From positions 13,862 to 77,861 of the forward strand of contig DAOLIT010000019.1 of NCBI GenBank assembly GCA_035328405.1: DNA of 64,000 nt. The letters run 5' to 3'. Below are positions 1 to 8,417 of the stretch, piece after piece (the stretch's first letter is position 1; each line of letters opens with the position of its first letter). A program made the position numbers and the translations under genes. The notes below the pieces were generated by a model. That model worked only from the letters and a program-made list of their open reading frames with translations, searched no databases and was not told the origin of the DNA. Source of the DNA: JAEUKA01 sp035328405. GTDB lineage: Bacteria; Myxococcota_A; Polyangia; Palsa-1104; JAEUJZ01.

Positions 1-258
1 CATTTGTCGTCGGGAATACGCGCCTTGAAAACCGGCGAGCGCCTCCTCGTAGCGACCTTCGTCATACAGTGCGAGCGCCTTTTGGTACGCGGTTCTGCAT
101 ACATTGTCGCGAAGACAACCATCGTCCTTTTTCTTCGGTGCCGGACTTTGCGCAAGCGGCGAGGTGTCTGTTTGGGCGAAGGCACAGACGGGCATCCACG
201 CGGCCAGCCAGGCGCCGAGAAAAATTCGGTTAGTCCACGATGCGAGGTTGCTCTTCAT
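1..258 (-). CDS. Secreted TPR-like protein, 3' part cut off by the window edge
   Basis: Reading back from the ATG at 258, 86 codons stay open to position 1. The first 28 residues form a signal peptide ending near CAFAQ. A short Pro/Lys linker follows, then CLRDNVCRTAYQKALALYDE, the first helix pair of a TPR-like repeat with two cysteines. The gene overlaps the last 29 nt of the upstream kinase gene, so the two are probably translated together. TPR proteins are scaffolds, and one exported beside an eukaryotic-like kinase may assemble an envelope complex; that is inference. Only the N-terminus is visible, so the family cannot be fixed. Confidence 0.7.
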   Translation of the reverse strand, partial: MKSNLASWTNRIFLGAWLAAWMPVCAFAQTDTSPLAQSPAPKKKDDGCLRDNVCRTAYQKALALYDEGRYEEALAGFQGAYSRRQM

Positions 259-1831
259 TGTTGTTTCTCGTCGGAGTCGACGTTGTGTTGGTTCCGGTTC
301 CCGCCGAGTTTTGCGGATTCACGCGCGGTGGTTTTTTGGATGCCTTTTCCAGCGACTCTTTCCGGGTTTCATTTTCCGACAAACTCAATTTGAGCGGTTT
401 TTCGGCATATCCGGGAAGCCGCAATTTTACGTCGCTGTCGCCAGCACCCGCGCTGAAATCCATTTCCAGCGGCGTTTTTCCAAGCACTTGTCCGTCGCTG
501 ACTCGGATCACTTGAGCTCCGGGTGGAGTCGATACGACTGACCAGTGGATGTGTCGCGGTTTGGGTGGTGGTGATGGCGGCGGTGGTGCAATTTGCGCCA
601 AGTCCGGCGGCGCAATTTTGGGCGGTGCCACGACGACGGGTTGCGACGGCGCAGGTCGAAGCAACAGAACCGCAAGCACGCCGAGCAGCGTCGTCCCGCC
701 CAAAAGCACCCCGAGGAGCAACATTTTCGGGGACTTTCCTTTTGGTGAAGCCTGTTCAGCAGAAAATCCCGTCGAAGAAGGCGTCGGAATGCCAATCGGT
801 GTTTGAAGCGGGTTGCTGCCTGTCGGCGTATTGGTCTGGCCGACGAGCGCAGACATGGAAATCGCGGGCAGCATGGATGTCGGATGCCGGACGCTCAACT
901 CTTCCAGCCGCGTCACCACTTGCTTCATCGACGGGCGTTCTTCGCGCTTTTTCGATAGCAACAAATGAACGAGATTCGCGATTTCGTCGGGAACGTGCGG
1001 AGCAAGGTCTTTCAGTTTGGGCGGTGGCTCGTAAATGTGCATCGCCAGCACTTCTCCCGAACCTCCGACGAACGGTGGCCGGCCCCCGATCATCTCGAAA
1101 AGCATCACGCCCAGTGAATACACGTCCGCGCGATCATCAATTTGTACGCCGCCTTTGCATTGTTCCGGGGCCATGTAGCGCGGCGTTCCCATCACCACAT
1201 CCGTCGAGGTTTTGGGCTGGATCGAGTGCGGCGAACCCGGCGTGTTTGGCGCATCGGCCTCGACGACTTTCGCGATGCCAAAATCGAGCAACTTCACACG
1301 CTCTCGGCCAGGTATCTCGGACTCGGGATCGGGCACGAGCATGATGTTGTCGGGCTTCAAATCGCGGTGATACACGTTTTTCTCGTGGGCCGCACACAGC
1401 GCCGCCGCCACTTGCCGCGCCAGTCGCATGATCTCGGGCAAAGGCGGCATGCCTTTGCTTTTCTGTCGCTGGCTCAGCGTCTCGCCTTTCAAAAACTCCA
1501 TGACGAGATACGCGGTCCCGTTCGAGAGCTGGCCGTAATCCGAGATCTGCACGACGCCGGGATGATCAATCAGGTTGACCGCGCGAGCTTCGTTAAAGAA
1601 ACGGGCGCAAATGGCCTGGTCCTGCGCGTATTTCGGATGGAGGATTTTGATGGCGACCCGACGGCCAATAGGCTCTTGAATGGCCTCATAGACCGCCCCC
1701 ATGCCCCCTTCGCCCAGTTTGCGAATGACCTGATATGTGCCAATACGATCGAGAGACACGTTGCGGCTCTTACCCAGCACTATACCGTCTTGCTCCCCGG
1801 TTGTCGCCCATGTTCTTGTAATGGAAATCAC
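230..1831 (-). CDS. Membrane Ser/Thr protein kinase with extracytoplasmic PEGA domain
   Basis: A 533-residue Hanks-type kinase that phosphorylates Ser/Thr of cytoplasmic partners. The Gly-rich loop GEGGMG is at about 40-45, the ATP-binding Lys in VAIK at 62, HRDLKPDN at 155-162, DFG at 183-185 and GTPRYMAPE near 217, so all catalytic elements are intact. A Pro/Ser/Thr-rich juxtamembrane stretch leads to one membrane helix (KMLLLGVLLGGTTLLGVLAV). A Pro-rich spacer and a PEGA-like domain (STPPGAQVIRVSDGQVLGKT) follow, presumably in the periplasm. Kinases of this architecture are abundant in Myxococcota. It is divergent from the gene at 1960 and overlaps the downstream TPR gene by 29 nt. Confidence 0.92.
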   Translation of the reverse strand: MISITRTWATTGEQDGIVLGKSRNVSLDRIGTYQVIRKLGEGGMGAVYEAIQEPIGRRVAIKILHPKYAQDQAICARFFNEARAVNLIDHPGVVQISDYGQLSNGTAYLVMEFLKGETLSQRQKSKGMPPLPEIMRLARQVAAALCAAHEKNVYHRDLKPDNIMLVPDPESEIPGRERVKLLDFGIAKVVEADAPNTPGSPHSIQPKTSTDVVMGTPRYMAPEQCKGGVQIDDRADVYSLGVMLFEMIGGRPPFVGGSGEVLAMHIYEPPPKLKDLAPHVPDEIANLVHLLLSKKREERPSMKQVVTRLEELSVRHPTSMLPAISMSALVGQTNTPTGSNPLQTPIGIPTPSSTGFSAEQASPKGKSPKMLLLGVLLGGTTLLGVLAVLLLRPAPSQPVVVAPPKIAPPDLAQIAPPPPSPPPKPRHIHWSVVSTPPGAQVIRVSDGQVLGKTPLEMDFSAGAGDSDVKLRLPGYAEKPLKLSLSENETRKESLEKASKKPPRVNPQNSAGTGTNTTSTPTRNNNEEQPRIVD

Positions 1832-1959
1832 CTAAGTATTGAGAGGTGAAGACAACCAGATCCGCTTTGTGCGACTCGTCTCCTCCGATGGACTGTAGGT
1901 GTTTGTCGGTACACAACGGTCGCTGTGCGAACCATGCGATCCTGATAGGCTAGCCGGGC

Positions 1960-2661
1960 ATGGGTTTTCGCTTTCAGTCGTGCCGACATGGCATTTGGTT
2001 CATCGCAGTGTCGGCCATCTTGGCGGCAGCGGTGCCAAGCGTCGAGGCTGGGCCCGAATTGCGCAGTCGAGAATGGGCGATCGACGGCTTTCGTCCTCCT
2101 CCGCGCTGGGAAGTGTCTTCTCCCGACAGGCCTAGCTATCCGCAGCTCGTTGCTCGGGCGATTCGCGGCGATGGTTCGGAGCGGGCCACGATCACACTGG
2201 TTGCGAAACGGGTGCCGCAGAACACAACCATCGCGGCGCTTGTGGCAGAAGCGCAAGCGGTCAAGACATGGCCCAACATCCAAAATGTGCGCGTGCAGCG
2301 ATTGTCCACAACGGGCTGGACCGCCGGGTGGAAGGGCAACGCGCGTGTCCAGGTGGATGCAACGCTTGTGCCGAATGCCAAACAACGTCCCCAAACCCTC
2401 CGCCAATACTATTTTTTGAACGGTTCCGTCGCCTATGTGTTGACCCTGATTGCACCTGTCGAGCAAGCGACCGCTCGCATGCGAGATCTCGATGACACGG
2501 CGACCAGGCTTGTGCCCCTCGAGAACGCTGCTTCGGTGGACGCCAAGGCCAGCGCGCCAAAACCCGAGCCTGAGTCGGCAGCCGCGACGTTTCGATCCAC
2601 GGATGGAATGGATTCACGAGATGGCGGGACCGCGTTCGACCTGACACAAGCCGAACGCTAG
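1960..2661 (+). CDS. Exported protein of unknown function
   Basis: A 233-residue protein with a Sec signal peptide (hydrophobic WFIAVSAILAAAVPSVEA, cleavage about residue 30). The mature part has alternating hydrophobic strands, for example ATITLVAKRVP, VQVDATLVP and LRQYYFLNGSVAYVLTLIAP. This recalls the PsbP/DcrB-type fold, in which a strand-rich domain ends in a helix; the resemblance is a guess from pattern only. The last 45 residues are Ala/Pro/Glu-rich and probably disordered. It has no lipobox Cys. It reads toward the TonB cassette 67 nt downstream and may be its first gene. There is no strong Shine-Dalgarno before the ATG, so the start is moderately sure. Confidence 0.7.
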   Translation: MGFRFQSCRHGIWFIAVSAILAAAVPSVEAGPELRSREWAIDGFRPPPRWEVSSPDRPSYPQLVARAIRGDGSERATITLVAKRVPQNTTIAALVAEAQAVKTWPNIQNVRVQRLSTTGWTAGWKGNARVQVDATLVPNAKQRPQTLRQYYFLNGSVAYVLTLIAPVEQATARMRDLDDTATRLVPLENAASVDAKASAPKPEPESAAATFRSTDGMDSRDGGTAFDLTQAER

Positions 2662-2728
2662 AAAATGACAGAGGTCCACAGGAAACCCTTGCGGTGAGTC
2701 GGCCCACATTGATAGCGTTTCGCGCATC

Positions 2729-3955
2729 ATGAGCACGTCCCGTACCTTCTTTTCACTGGCCTTGGTCGCGCTTGTGGCTTTCTCCACCGGCTGCGACACG
2801 CTGCGTGCTCGGGCGCGCGCGCAAAAAGGCGTGGAAAAGTACCGCGACGGGGACATCGTTGAGGCAGCGCGCTTGTTTCGCGAAGCTGCGGAGATGGATC
2901 CCACTGTCCCCCCGATCTTGATCAACCGCGGCTTCACCCACTTGGCTCTCTATCAGCAAAATCCGCGCAGCAAAGAAGGACAAGAGGCCGCCAATATCGC
3001 GGTCGAGTCCTTCCGAAAGTACATGGATTTGCCGAAGATCAAGCCCGAGCAGAAACAGCGAGCGCGCGACTATTTGCTCCAGACGTTTGTGGATGCCAAA
3101 AAGTACGACGAGGCCGTCGAGTTTTTTAAGCCGCAAGTCGAACGCGAAGATCCCGACATCGAGGCGCTCACCATCTTGGGCAACATCGCCAAAAGCATCG
3201 GAAAGCTGGATGCGTGCCGAAGTTGGTTGGAGCGCCGCGTCAAAGCCAATCCCAAAGACACCGACGGATACGTTTCGTTGGCGATCATGACCTGGGACGA
3301 GCTGTGCGCGGATTCGCAGTGTCGAACGGCGATGGAAATGCGGCGAAATCATCTTCAAATGCCGTTTTCCGAGCGCATCGAAAAGGTCAACCAGGCGCTC
3401 GATCTGATCGAAACCGCTCGACAGCTTTCGCCAAAAGCACCGACGCCGGTCATTTACGCAAACCTGCTTTTGCGAGAACGGTCGTATGCGCAGCCGTCCG
3501 ACGATTTGAAGCGGCTCGACCTTGAGGAAGCGCAAGCCTTGCTTCAGATTGCGCTCGCCATGCAGAAAGCGGCCACCGAGGCGAAAGCGCAGGAAAACGC
3601 AAAACCTGCGGAAGGCGCAACCTCTGCGGAAGGCGCAACCTCTGCGGAAGGCGCAAAGCTCTCCGATTCGACGAAGCCTGCGGAATCGGCCAAGCCTGCG
3701 GAATCGGCCAAGCCGACCGAAGCCGCCAAACCAGCGGAAGCCCCAAAACCTGATGCTGCGGAACCGGGGAAAACCGCCAAGCCGACCGAAGCGGCGAAGC
3801 CCGTGCCGCCTGTGGTCAAGCGAAAGCCAAAAAAAGCCGAGCCAGCCTCGGATTTGCCGCCTCCGGCTGACGCGCCCATGTTTGCCCCAAGTCCCGAAAA
3901 GAAGGAAGCGCCGCCCAAAGAAGAAGCTGCTCCTTCTGCGACGGAGAAGCAGTGA
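2729..3955 (+). CDS. TPR lipoprotein with Ala/Lys/Pro/Glu-rich tail
   Basis: A 408-residue lipoprotein: signal peptide 1-21 with lipobox FSTGC (Cys22). Helical TPR-like pairs run from about 30 to 270 (GVEKYRDGDIVEAARLFREA, then further YDEAVEFF-type repeats). A long low-complexity tail of EGA, AKPAE and AKPTE motifs follows, ending in KKEAPPKEEA. The tail DNA is an 18-bp tandem repeat near 3608. The stop codon overlaps the tonB ATG by one base (TGATG), so the two are translationally coupled. In Myxococcota similar TPR lipoproteins beside TonB/Exb genes are annotated as adventurous-gliding (AglT-like) proteins. Membership of that group is an inference from context. Confidence 0.85.
   Translation: MSTSRTFFSLALVALVAFSTGCDTLRARARAQKGVEKYRDGDIVEAARLFREAAEMDPTVPPILINRGFTHLALYQQNPRSKEGQEAANIAVESFRKYMDLPKIKPEQKQRARDYLLQTFVDAKKYDEAVEFFKPQVEREDPDIEALTILGNIAKSIGKLDACRSWLERRVKANPKDTDGYVSLAIMTWDELCADSQCRTAMEMRRNHLQMPFSERIEKVNQALDLIETARQLSPKAPTPVIYANLLLRERSYAQPSDDLKRLDLEEAQALLQIALAMQKAATEAKAQENAKPAEGATSAEGATSAEGAKLSDSTKPAESAKPAESAKPTEAAKPAEAPKPDAAEPGKTAKPTEAAKPVPPVVKRKPKKAEPASDLPPPADAPMFAPSPEKKEAPPKEEAAPSATEKQ
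3608..3661 (+). repeat. 18-bp in-frame tandem repeat, about three copies
   Basis: The unit GCGGAAGGCGCAACCTCT occurs twice perfectly from 3608, and a third copy diverges at its end. It encodes AEGATS. Just downstream a second 18-bp unit, coding for AKPAES, is duplicated near 3676-3711. Both lie in the disordered tail of the TPR lipoprotein and are likely to vary in copy number by slippage. Confidence 0.85.
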
Positions 3956-4671
3956 TGTTTGATCGCTATGTACAAGACAAACGGCGGAAGCGCCCACTGC
4001 TGTATGCGGCCTTCGTCGTCTCGACGGTGATTGAGGCCGGTGCGCTGGTCTTTTTCATCATTTATTCGCTCATCCACGTCGAGGAAGTCCAGCCACCGCC
4101 GCTGACGGTGCAGTTTTTTGCGACCTCGACGCCGCCACCGCCGCCGCCGCCGCCGCCGAAGGCTTCCAGCAAGCCCAAGACACCGCCCAAAGTGATCAAA
4201 CCGGTGGTGCAGCCGACGGAAGTGCCCAAGTTCATTCAGCCCAAGCTCGAGCCCGATCCTCCCGATGAGAAAGAATCGAGCGGTTCGTCCGAGGGTGTGC
4301 CTGGTGGCGTGGAAGGTGGTGTGGCTGGCGGCGTTGTAGGTGCTCCACCTCCACCGCCTCCCCCCAAAGAAGAACCCAAACCGCCGCCCAAGCCGAGAAC
4401 CGTCCCGGCGTTTCGTTTGAAGGCCGACGCGCTGCACAATCCCAACCCGCGTCTGCCTGAGACCGTAAAAAGCCTCATGCGGAATGCTGGCATTGTGATG
4501 GGGACCTACAAGGTGTGCATCGCGCTAGACGGCTCGGTTTCCGCCGTCGAGGTGATGAGCGGAATTGCAGGTGCAGACGAAAGCATCGTTTCGGTGTTGA
4601 GGGGTTGGCGATACAAGCCGCAGCAACTGCCTGTGTGTACGGTGATTCAGTTTCAGTTCGACATTCAGTGA
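3955..4671 (+). CDS. TonB-family energy-transducing protein
   Basis: A 238-residue TonB: a short cytoplasmic N-terminus (MFDRYVQDKRRKRPLLYAAF), one membrane helix at about 18-38, a long Pro/Lys linker with PPPPPPPPPK runs and a Gly-Val-rich stretch, then a C-terminal TonB domain (GIVMGTYKVCIALDGSVSAV to IQFQFDIQ). TonB spans the periplasm and passes proton-motive force from ExbB/ExbD to outer-membrane receptors. The ATG at 3955 overlaps the previous stop by one base; a GTG at 3952 is in frame, but the coupled ATG is the better start. Two Cys in the C-terminal domain (VCIALD and VCTVIQ) could pair. Confidence 0.88.
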   Translation: MFDRYVQDKRRKRPLLYAAFVVSTVIEAGALVFFIIYSLIHVEEVQPPPLTVQFFATSTPPPPPPPPPKASSKPKTPPKVIKPVVQPTEVPKFIQPKLEPDPPDEKESSGSSEGVPGGVEGGVAGGVVGAPPPPPPPKEEPKPPPKPRTVPAFRLKADALHNPNPRLPETVKSLMRNAGIVMGTYKVCIALDGSVSAVEVMSGIAGADESIVSVLRGWRYKPQQLPVCTVIQFQFDIQ

Positions 4672-4785
4672 TCCCACCGGGGGAGAGACCATGAGGTGCG
4701 GCGCTCCGTTGCAAGCCCGCACTGAAAGGTCTGTTTGGTCAACGTGAGATGAGTTTTTCGAGAAAACGCGAGAACGAGGAACAAC

Positions 4786-5493
4786 ATGGAACAGGGAATT
4801 AGTTTTAGCCCGAAGGCGATTTGGGACTCCACGTCCATCGTCGGTAAGGGCGTCATCATCATCTTGGCCATCATGGGGATTTACATGTTGGCCGTTGCCA
4901 TCGAGCGATGGATCACTTTCTCGAGAGCCAAAGATCGCTCTTTGAAGTTTGTGTACGCGCTGCAAAAGAAGCTGGCGGATCGCGACATCAAGGCTGCGTT
5001 GAGCCTTTCTCAGGTCAAACCCCAGGGTCCCATTGCCATCGTGATCGAATCTGCGTTGCATGAATACATCGACGGTCTCCAAGCGATCAAAGCGGTTGGT
5101 CCTGATGAAATCGGCGATTTTGACCTACTCGATGCCGTCAATCGCGCCATCGACCGCGTAAAAGAGCGAGAAGTAGCCGACCTCAAGAAGGGTTTGGGTG
5201 GTCTTGCGACCATCGCGTCGTCAGCGCCCTTTGTCGGTTTGCTCGGAACCGTCGTCGGCATCATCAACGTGTTTGCTACCATGTCCACCAAAGGCGCGGG
5301 CGGCATCGCGGCAGTTGCGGGCGGTATCGGCGAGGCCCTTATCACAACGGCTTTCGGTTTGCTCGTCGCCATTCCGGCAGTCATGGTGTTCAACTTCTTC
5401 ACCAACGCCATCGACGAGTTCGTGGTGGACATGAACGAAACGAGCAGCGAGCTTGTGGCGTTTATCCTGCGTGAGGGCCGTCGCGCCGCGTAG
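4786..5493 (+). CDS. exbB: MotA/TolQ/ExbB proton-channel family protein
   Basis: A 235-residue inner-membrane protein with three helices at about 22-39, 140-165 and 181-207, the ExbB/TolQ/AglQ topology with a large cytoplasmic loop. The signature stretch APFVGLLGTVVGIINVF and GIGEALITTAFGLLVAIPAV forms the proton-conducting core. It works as a pentamer around an ExbD dimer and drives TonB, or in gliding bacteria a motor complex. The start has a clear purine-rich site (ACGAGGAACAAC) before ATG. It lies 114 nt after tonB and 44 nt before the first exbD. Whether it serves uptake or motility cannot be read from the sequence. Confidence 0.92.
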   Translation: MEQGISFSPKAIWDSTSIVGKGVIIILAIMGIYMLAVAIERWITFSRAKDRSLKFVYALQKKLADRDIKAALSLSQVKPQGPIAIVIESALHEYIDGLQAIKAVGPDEIGDFDLLDAVNRAIDRVKEREVADLKKGLGGLATIASSAPFVGLLGTVVGIINVFATMSTKGAGGIAAVAGGIGEALITTAFGLLVAIPAVMVFNFFTNAIDEFVVDMNETSSELVAFILREGRRAA

Positions 5494-5537
5494 TTTTGCA
5501 AACGCGCAAGTTTGCCTGATAGCACAAAGGGCTCACC

Positions 5538-6062
5538 ATGTCCGACTTGGATGAACTACTGAAAAATCCACCGAGGCTGCCAAAAAGAAAACACCATGGG
5601 CACGGACGCCCGGCGGTGAAAAATGCGTCGATTCGTTCGGAAATCAACGTGACGCCGCTCGTCGATGTTGTTTTGGTGCTCCTCATCATTTTTATGGTGG
5701 TCACGCCGATGATTACCCGAGGCATGCCTGTCGAGCAGCCGATGACGAAGCATCACGCCAAGAAAAACGACTCTGGGGAACAGATCGTCGTTTCGGTGAC
5801 GTGTGAAGGCGGCAAAATGGGCGCGATTCACTGGGAATGTGCGCAGTCCAGGATGTATGTAGGTTCGGATTTGGCGACGGAAGAAACGCTCGGCGATCTG
5901 GTGCAGAAGGAATTGCGCAAAGGCTCAGGCGGTCGGGAAGTCCACGTCAAAGGCGACCGGCGGGCTGCATACGGAGCCGTTCGTCGCGCGATGGAACTCA
6001 TCAATGCCGTCGGTGTGCCGCAGGTTCACTTGGGCTCGGAAGAGTACAAGGAAGGGAAATAG
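5538..6062 (+). CDS. exbD: ExbD/TolR family protein, copy 1
   Basis: A 174-residue single-pass protein. After a basic, His-rich cytoplasmic leader of about 30 residues comes the family core INVTPLVDVVLVLLIIFMVV, with the proton-carrying Asp at 43 inside the membrane helix. The periplasmic domain is longer than in copy 2 and carries two cysteines (TCEGGK and WECAQ) that could form a disulfide. It ends in the usual helix-strand motif (RRAAYGAVRRAMELINAVGV). It is separated from copy 2 by only 3 nt. Paired, unequal ExbD proteins are typical of Myxococcota Agl/Glt-like and Tol-like motors. Confidence 0.9.
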   Translation: MSDLDELLKNPPRLPKRKHHGHGRPAVKNASIRSEINVTPLVDVVLVLLIIFMVVTPMITRGMPVEQPMTKHHAKKNDSGEQIVVSVTCEGGKMGAIHWECAQSRMYVGSDLATEETLGDLVQKELRKGSGGREVHVKGDRRAAYGAVRRAMELINAVGVPQVHLGSEEYKEGK

Positions 6063-6065
6063 GCG

Positions 6066-6476
6066 ATGGCGTTTTCAGCAGGTGGCAACAAAGGCCCGCG
6101 TTCAGACATCAACGTCACGCCGCTCATCGACGTGGTGCTGGTGCTGCTGATTGTGTTCATGGTCATGGTGCCCAAACTCTTGAACCAGACATCGATCGAC
6201 GTTCCACCCAAGGCACCGCCGACCAACATGAATGAACCGCCGCCCTCGTCGGATCAGCTTGTTGCGACGGTCGCAGAAGATGGTCGCGTTGCCATCAACG
6301 GTGAGGCGATTCCCATTGATGGCCTTGCCGAAAAAGTGCGGACGCTCATTCAAAATCGCAGCAAGAAGATCATGTTCTTCAACCCAGACGATGCCGCGCC
6401 GTATGGGGATGTCGTCAAGGCGATGGACATCTGCCGAGGCGCAGGCGTAAAAACCATCGGCATCATGACGAAGTAG
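6066..6476 (+). CDS. exbD: ExbD/TolR family protein, copy 2
   Basis: A 136-residue ExbD. The core DINVTPLIDVVLVLLIVFMV places the channel Asp at residue 22. The periplasmic part ends in NPDDAAPYGDVVKAMDICRG and VKTIGIMTK, the standard C-terminal ExbD fold. It begins 3 nt after copy 1 and is the last gene of the cassette; the next gene, aat, converges on it 29 nt away. Length and motifs match the family closely, so function as part of the ExbB-ExbD proton channel is well supported. Which of the two ExbD copies pairs with which ring position is unknown. Confidence 0.92.
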   Translation: MAFSAGGNKGPRSDINVTPLIDVVLVLLIVFMVMVPKLLNQTSIDVPPKAPPTNMNEPPPSSDQLVATVAEDGRVAINGEAIPIDGLAEKVRTLIQNRSKKIMFFNPDDAAPYGDVVKAMDICRGAGVKTIGIMTK

Positions 6477-6505
6477 CTCCGTTCCCTACGTTTTCTTACC
6501 CTGTC

Positions 6506-7237
6506 TTACTTTTCCTCGACCGTCCATTTTCCCTGCCGTGTGGGCTTTTTGAGCGATTGCTCGAGCCGGGCCATGTATTCGGTTCGCGGAATGAGCGCGA
6601 AGCCCAACCGTTCGATGTGTGGATTCATCACCTGCCCGTCGATGAGATCGAAATTCCACAAGGCGAGCCGCCTGGACAAATGCACCATCGCCACTTTGCT
6701 GGCATCGTCGGCTTTGGCGAACATGGATTCGCCGAAAAACATGCCTCCCAACGACACGCCGTAAAGCCCGCCGACCAGCTCGTTGTCCTCATACGTTTCG
6801 ACGGAATGCGCCAAGCCAGCGTCGTGAAGCGCGCAATACGCGGTCTGCATCTCGGGCAAAATCCATGTTCCGTTCTCGTGCCGACGAGGAATATGTGCAC
6901 AAGCGGCGATCACCTGCGAAAACGCGGTGTCCATCCTGACCTCGAACTGGCGTCGATCGACGACTTTGCGGAGGCTGCGACCGACATGGACATTCGACGG
7001 TGCCACGACGGCCCTTTCCGGTGGCGCAAACCACAAAAGGGGCAAGTCCTCGCCAGGCCACGGAAAAATTCCCGAGGCGTAGGCCAAAATCAATCTCTGT
7101 CCCGAAAGGTCTCCACCGAGCGCCAAAATGCCTTCTCGCGTGGCCCAATGAACGGGCGGAAAACGAAGTTCCGAGGAAAGCCAAACGGGTGAACGTGCAG
7201 GCGGCAAGCGAGCCAAATGGTGCCGCGAGCCCAACAA
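6506..7237 (-). CDS. aat: Leucyl/phenylalanyl-tRNA--protein transferase
   Basis: A 243-residue enzyme that adds Leu or Phe from aminoacyl-tRNA to N-terminal Lys or Arg of proteins, marking them for the ClpAP N-end-rule pathway in the cytoplasm. Seen motifs: GILALGGDLS, YASGIFPWPGED, LLWFAPPERAVV, ENGTWI, AHSVETYE, ELVGGLYGVSLGGMFFGESMF and DGQVMNPHIERLG, in the family order. Length is normal. It sits at the end of the long minus-strand array, 22 nt after the RRM gene, and converges with exbD. The first 20 residues are less conserved, so the start could be slightly later. Confidence 0.95.
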   Translation of the reverse strand: MLGSRHHLARLPPARSPVWLSSELRFPPVHWATREGILALGGDLSGQRLILAYASGIFPWPGEDLPLLWFAPPERAVVAPSNVHVGRSLRKVVDRRQFEVRMDTAFSQVIAACAHIPRRHENGTWILPEMQTAYCALHDAGLAHSVETYEDNELVGGLYGVSLGGMFFGESMFAKADDASKVAMVHLSRRLALWNFDLIDGQVMNPHIERLGFALIPRTEYMARLEQSLKKPTRQGKWTVEEK

Positions 7238-7259
7238 AATGGCAAAAAAGTGGTTGGCG

Positions 7260-7547
7260 TTAGCGGGAACGGTGCGGGCTTGCGTGTTCGTTGCGCGGGG
7301 TGTGGGCTTGGTTCACGACGATTTTGCGACCGCCAAACTGCGTGCCGTGCAGTTCGGCGATGGCGCTTTCGGCCATTTTGGCGTCGGACAGCTCAACAAA
7401 AGCAAAGCCGCGCGGTCGTCCCGTCTCTCGGTCGGTGATGATTTTTACTTGGGTTACGGTGCGAGAGCCCGTTTGTTCAAAAAAATCCTGAATGTCCTGT
7501 TCTTTCGCTGCATAAGGCAAATTGCCAACATAAAGACGAGTTCCCAT
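7260..7547 (-). CDS. Small RRM-domain RNA-binding protein
   Basis: A 95-residue protein made almost entirely of one RNA recognition motif. RNP2 (LYVGNL) is at residues 5-10 and RNP1 (RGFAFVEL) at 46-53, with the aromatic positions intact, followed by a short basic tail. Such single-RRM proteins are found in cyanobacteria and Deltaproteobacteria, where they bind single-stranded RNA and are often cold- or stress-related. The ATG at 7547 is preceded by AAGGGAAG at good spacing. An upstream in-frame ATG at 7601 would add 18 residues unlike the family. The gene stands 216 nt after the lolA-like gene, so it may have its own promoter. Confidence 0.92.
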   Translation of the reverse strand: MGTRLYVGNLPYAAKEQDIQDFFEQTGSRTVTQVKIITDRETGRPRGFAFVELSDAKMAESAIAELHGTQFGGRKIVVNQAHTPRNEHASPHRSR

Positions 7548-7763
7548 AGCCACTTCCCTTTCCAGCGCGGCATTGCGCACAAGGCTACCCAGTACGGGCA
7601 TATGTTCATTCAGACGCCCATACGAGTTTCACCAGGAATAGGTTATGGAGATTTGACGATCTTGCCTAGCCGAAGGTGTGATCCTTGTCCCGATTCGCGA
7701 CGGTGAAACGAATCGGGTTTCCGGGAGGATGTGCTCACATTCGTCGAAAAATGCGTGTGGTGC

Positions 7764-8417
7764 TCATTCAAATTGGGAAGAACCTAGCGCGATATTCTTT
7801 TCTGTTTTTCCAAAAACGACTTCCTTCTCGTCGCCGTTTTTTTCCTGCATAAGCAACCGCGTTAACTGCATCGTTTTGCCATCTACATGCAGTTCAATGC
7901 GTGTAAATACGCGACTTAACACAGTTTCAGGTTTTGGAAAGAGGACGAGCGCGGGCTGTTCTTTGGTTCCGGCGGTTTTGACCTCGTACTCGCCTTCAGC
8001 CTCTTTGAGTGAACCTTGGCCCAACCACAAACGAAGCTGCGAAAAAATCGCCTGCAGCGTCGGATTTTTGCTGGTGTCGATCACTTGCGGCGCACGCGTC
8101 CCCATTTTGAGCGTCACGATGTCTCCTCGAAGAAGCATCGTCGAGGGATCTGGTTTCAGGTATTCCCAGCGAAGTTTCGGCACCGGCCCTTTTTGATACA
8201 GAAAACGACCGTCGGAACTGACCTGCTGGCGAAACAGTTTGACGCGGCTGTGCTGCACAAAGGCAGCGCGCAACGAACGCATGTCCTTCTGCGCCGCATC
8301 GATTCGCGCCATAAGTTCTGTCGGAGACAGCGTCGGATCTGCGTGTCCCGTCTGTGCTGAGAGAAGGACCGCAAAACCCAGAAGACGAAAGCAGCGGCTA
8401 GCGTTGCGTCGCCACAT
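7764..8417 (-). CDS. LolA-like periplasmic lipoprotein carrier
   Basis: About 217 residues with a Sec signal peptide (FRLLGFAVLLSAQTGHA). The mature part follows the LolA pattern: an early helix (ELMARIDAAQKDMRSLRAAF), strand VQHSRVKLFRQQVSSDGRF, then KGPVPKLRWEYLKPDP and a C-terminal strand set. LolA proteins shuttle lipoproteins to the outer membrane. LolA-like proteins linked to ACP and FabG genes, as here, are known from aryl-polyene and related lipid clusters, where they probably carry the product. The ATG at 8417 overlaps the acp 3' end by 20 nt. A GTG at 8432 is also possible. Confidence 0.8.
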   Translation of the reverse strand: MWRRNASRCFRLLGFAVLLSAQTGHADPTLSPTELMARIDAAQKDMRSLRAAFVQHSRVKLFRQQVSSDGRFLYQKGPVPKLRWEYLKPDPSTMLLRGDIVTLKMGTRAPQVIDTSKNPTLQAIFSQLRLWLGQGSLKEAEGEYEVKTAGTKEQPALVLFPKPETVLSRVFTRIELHVDGKTMQLTRLLMQEKNGDEKEVVFGKTEKNIALGSSQFE

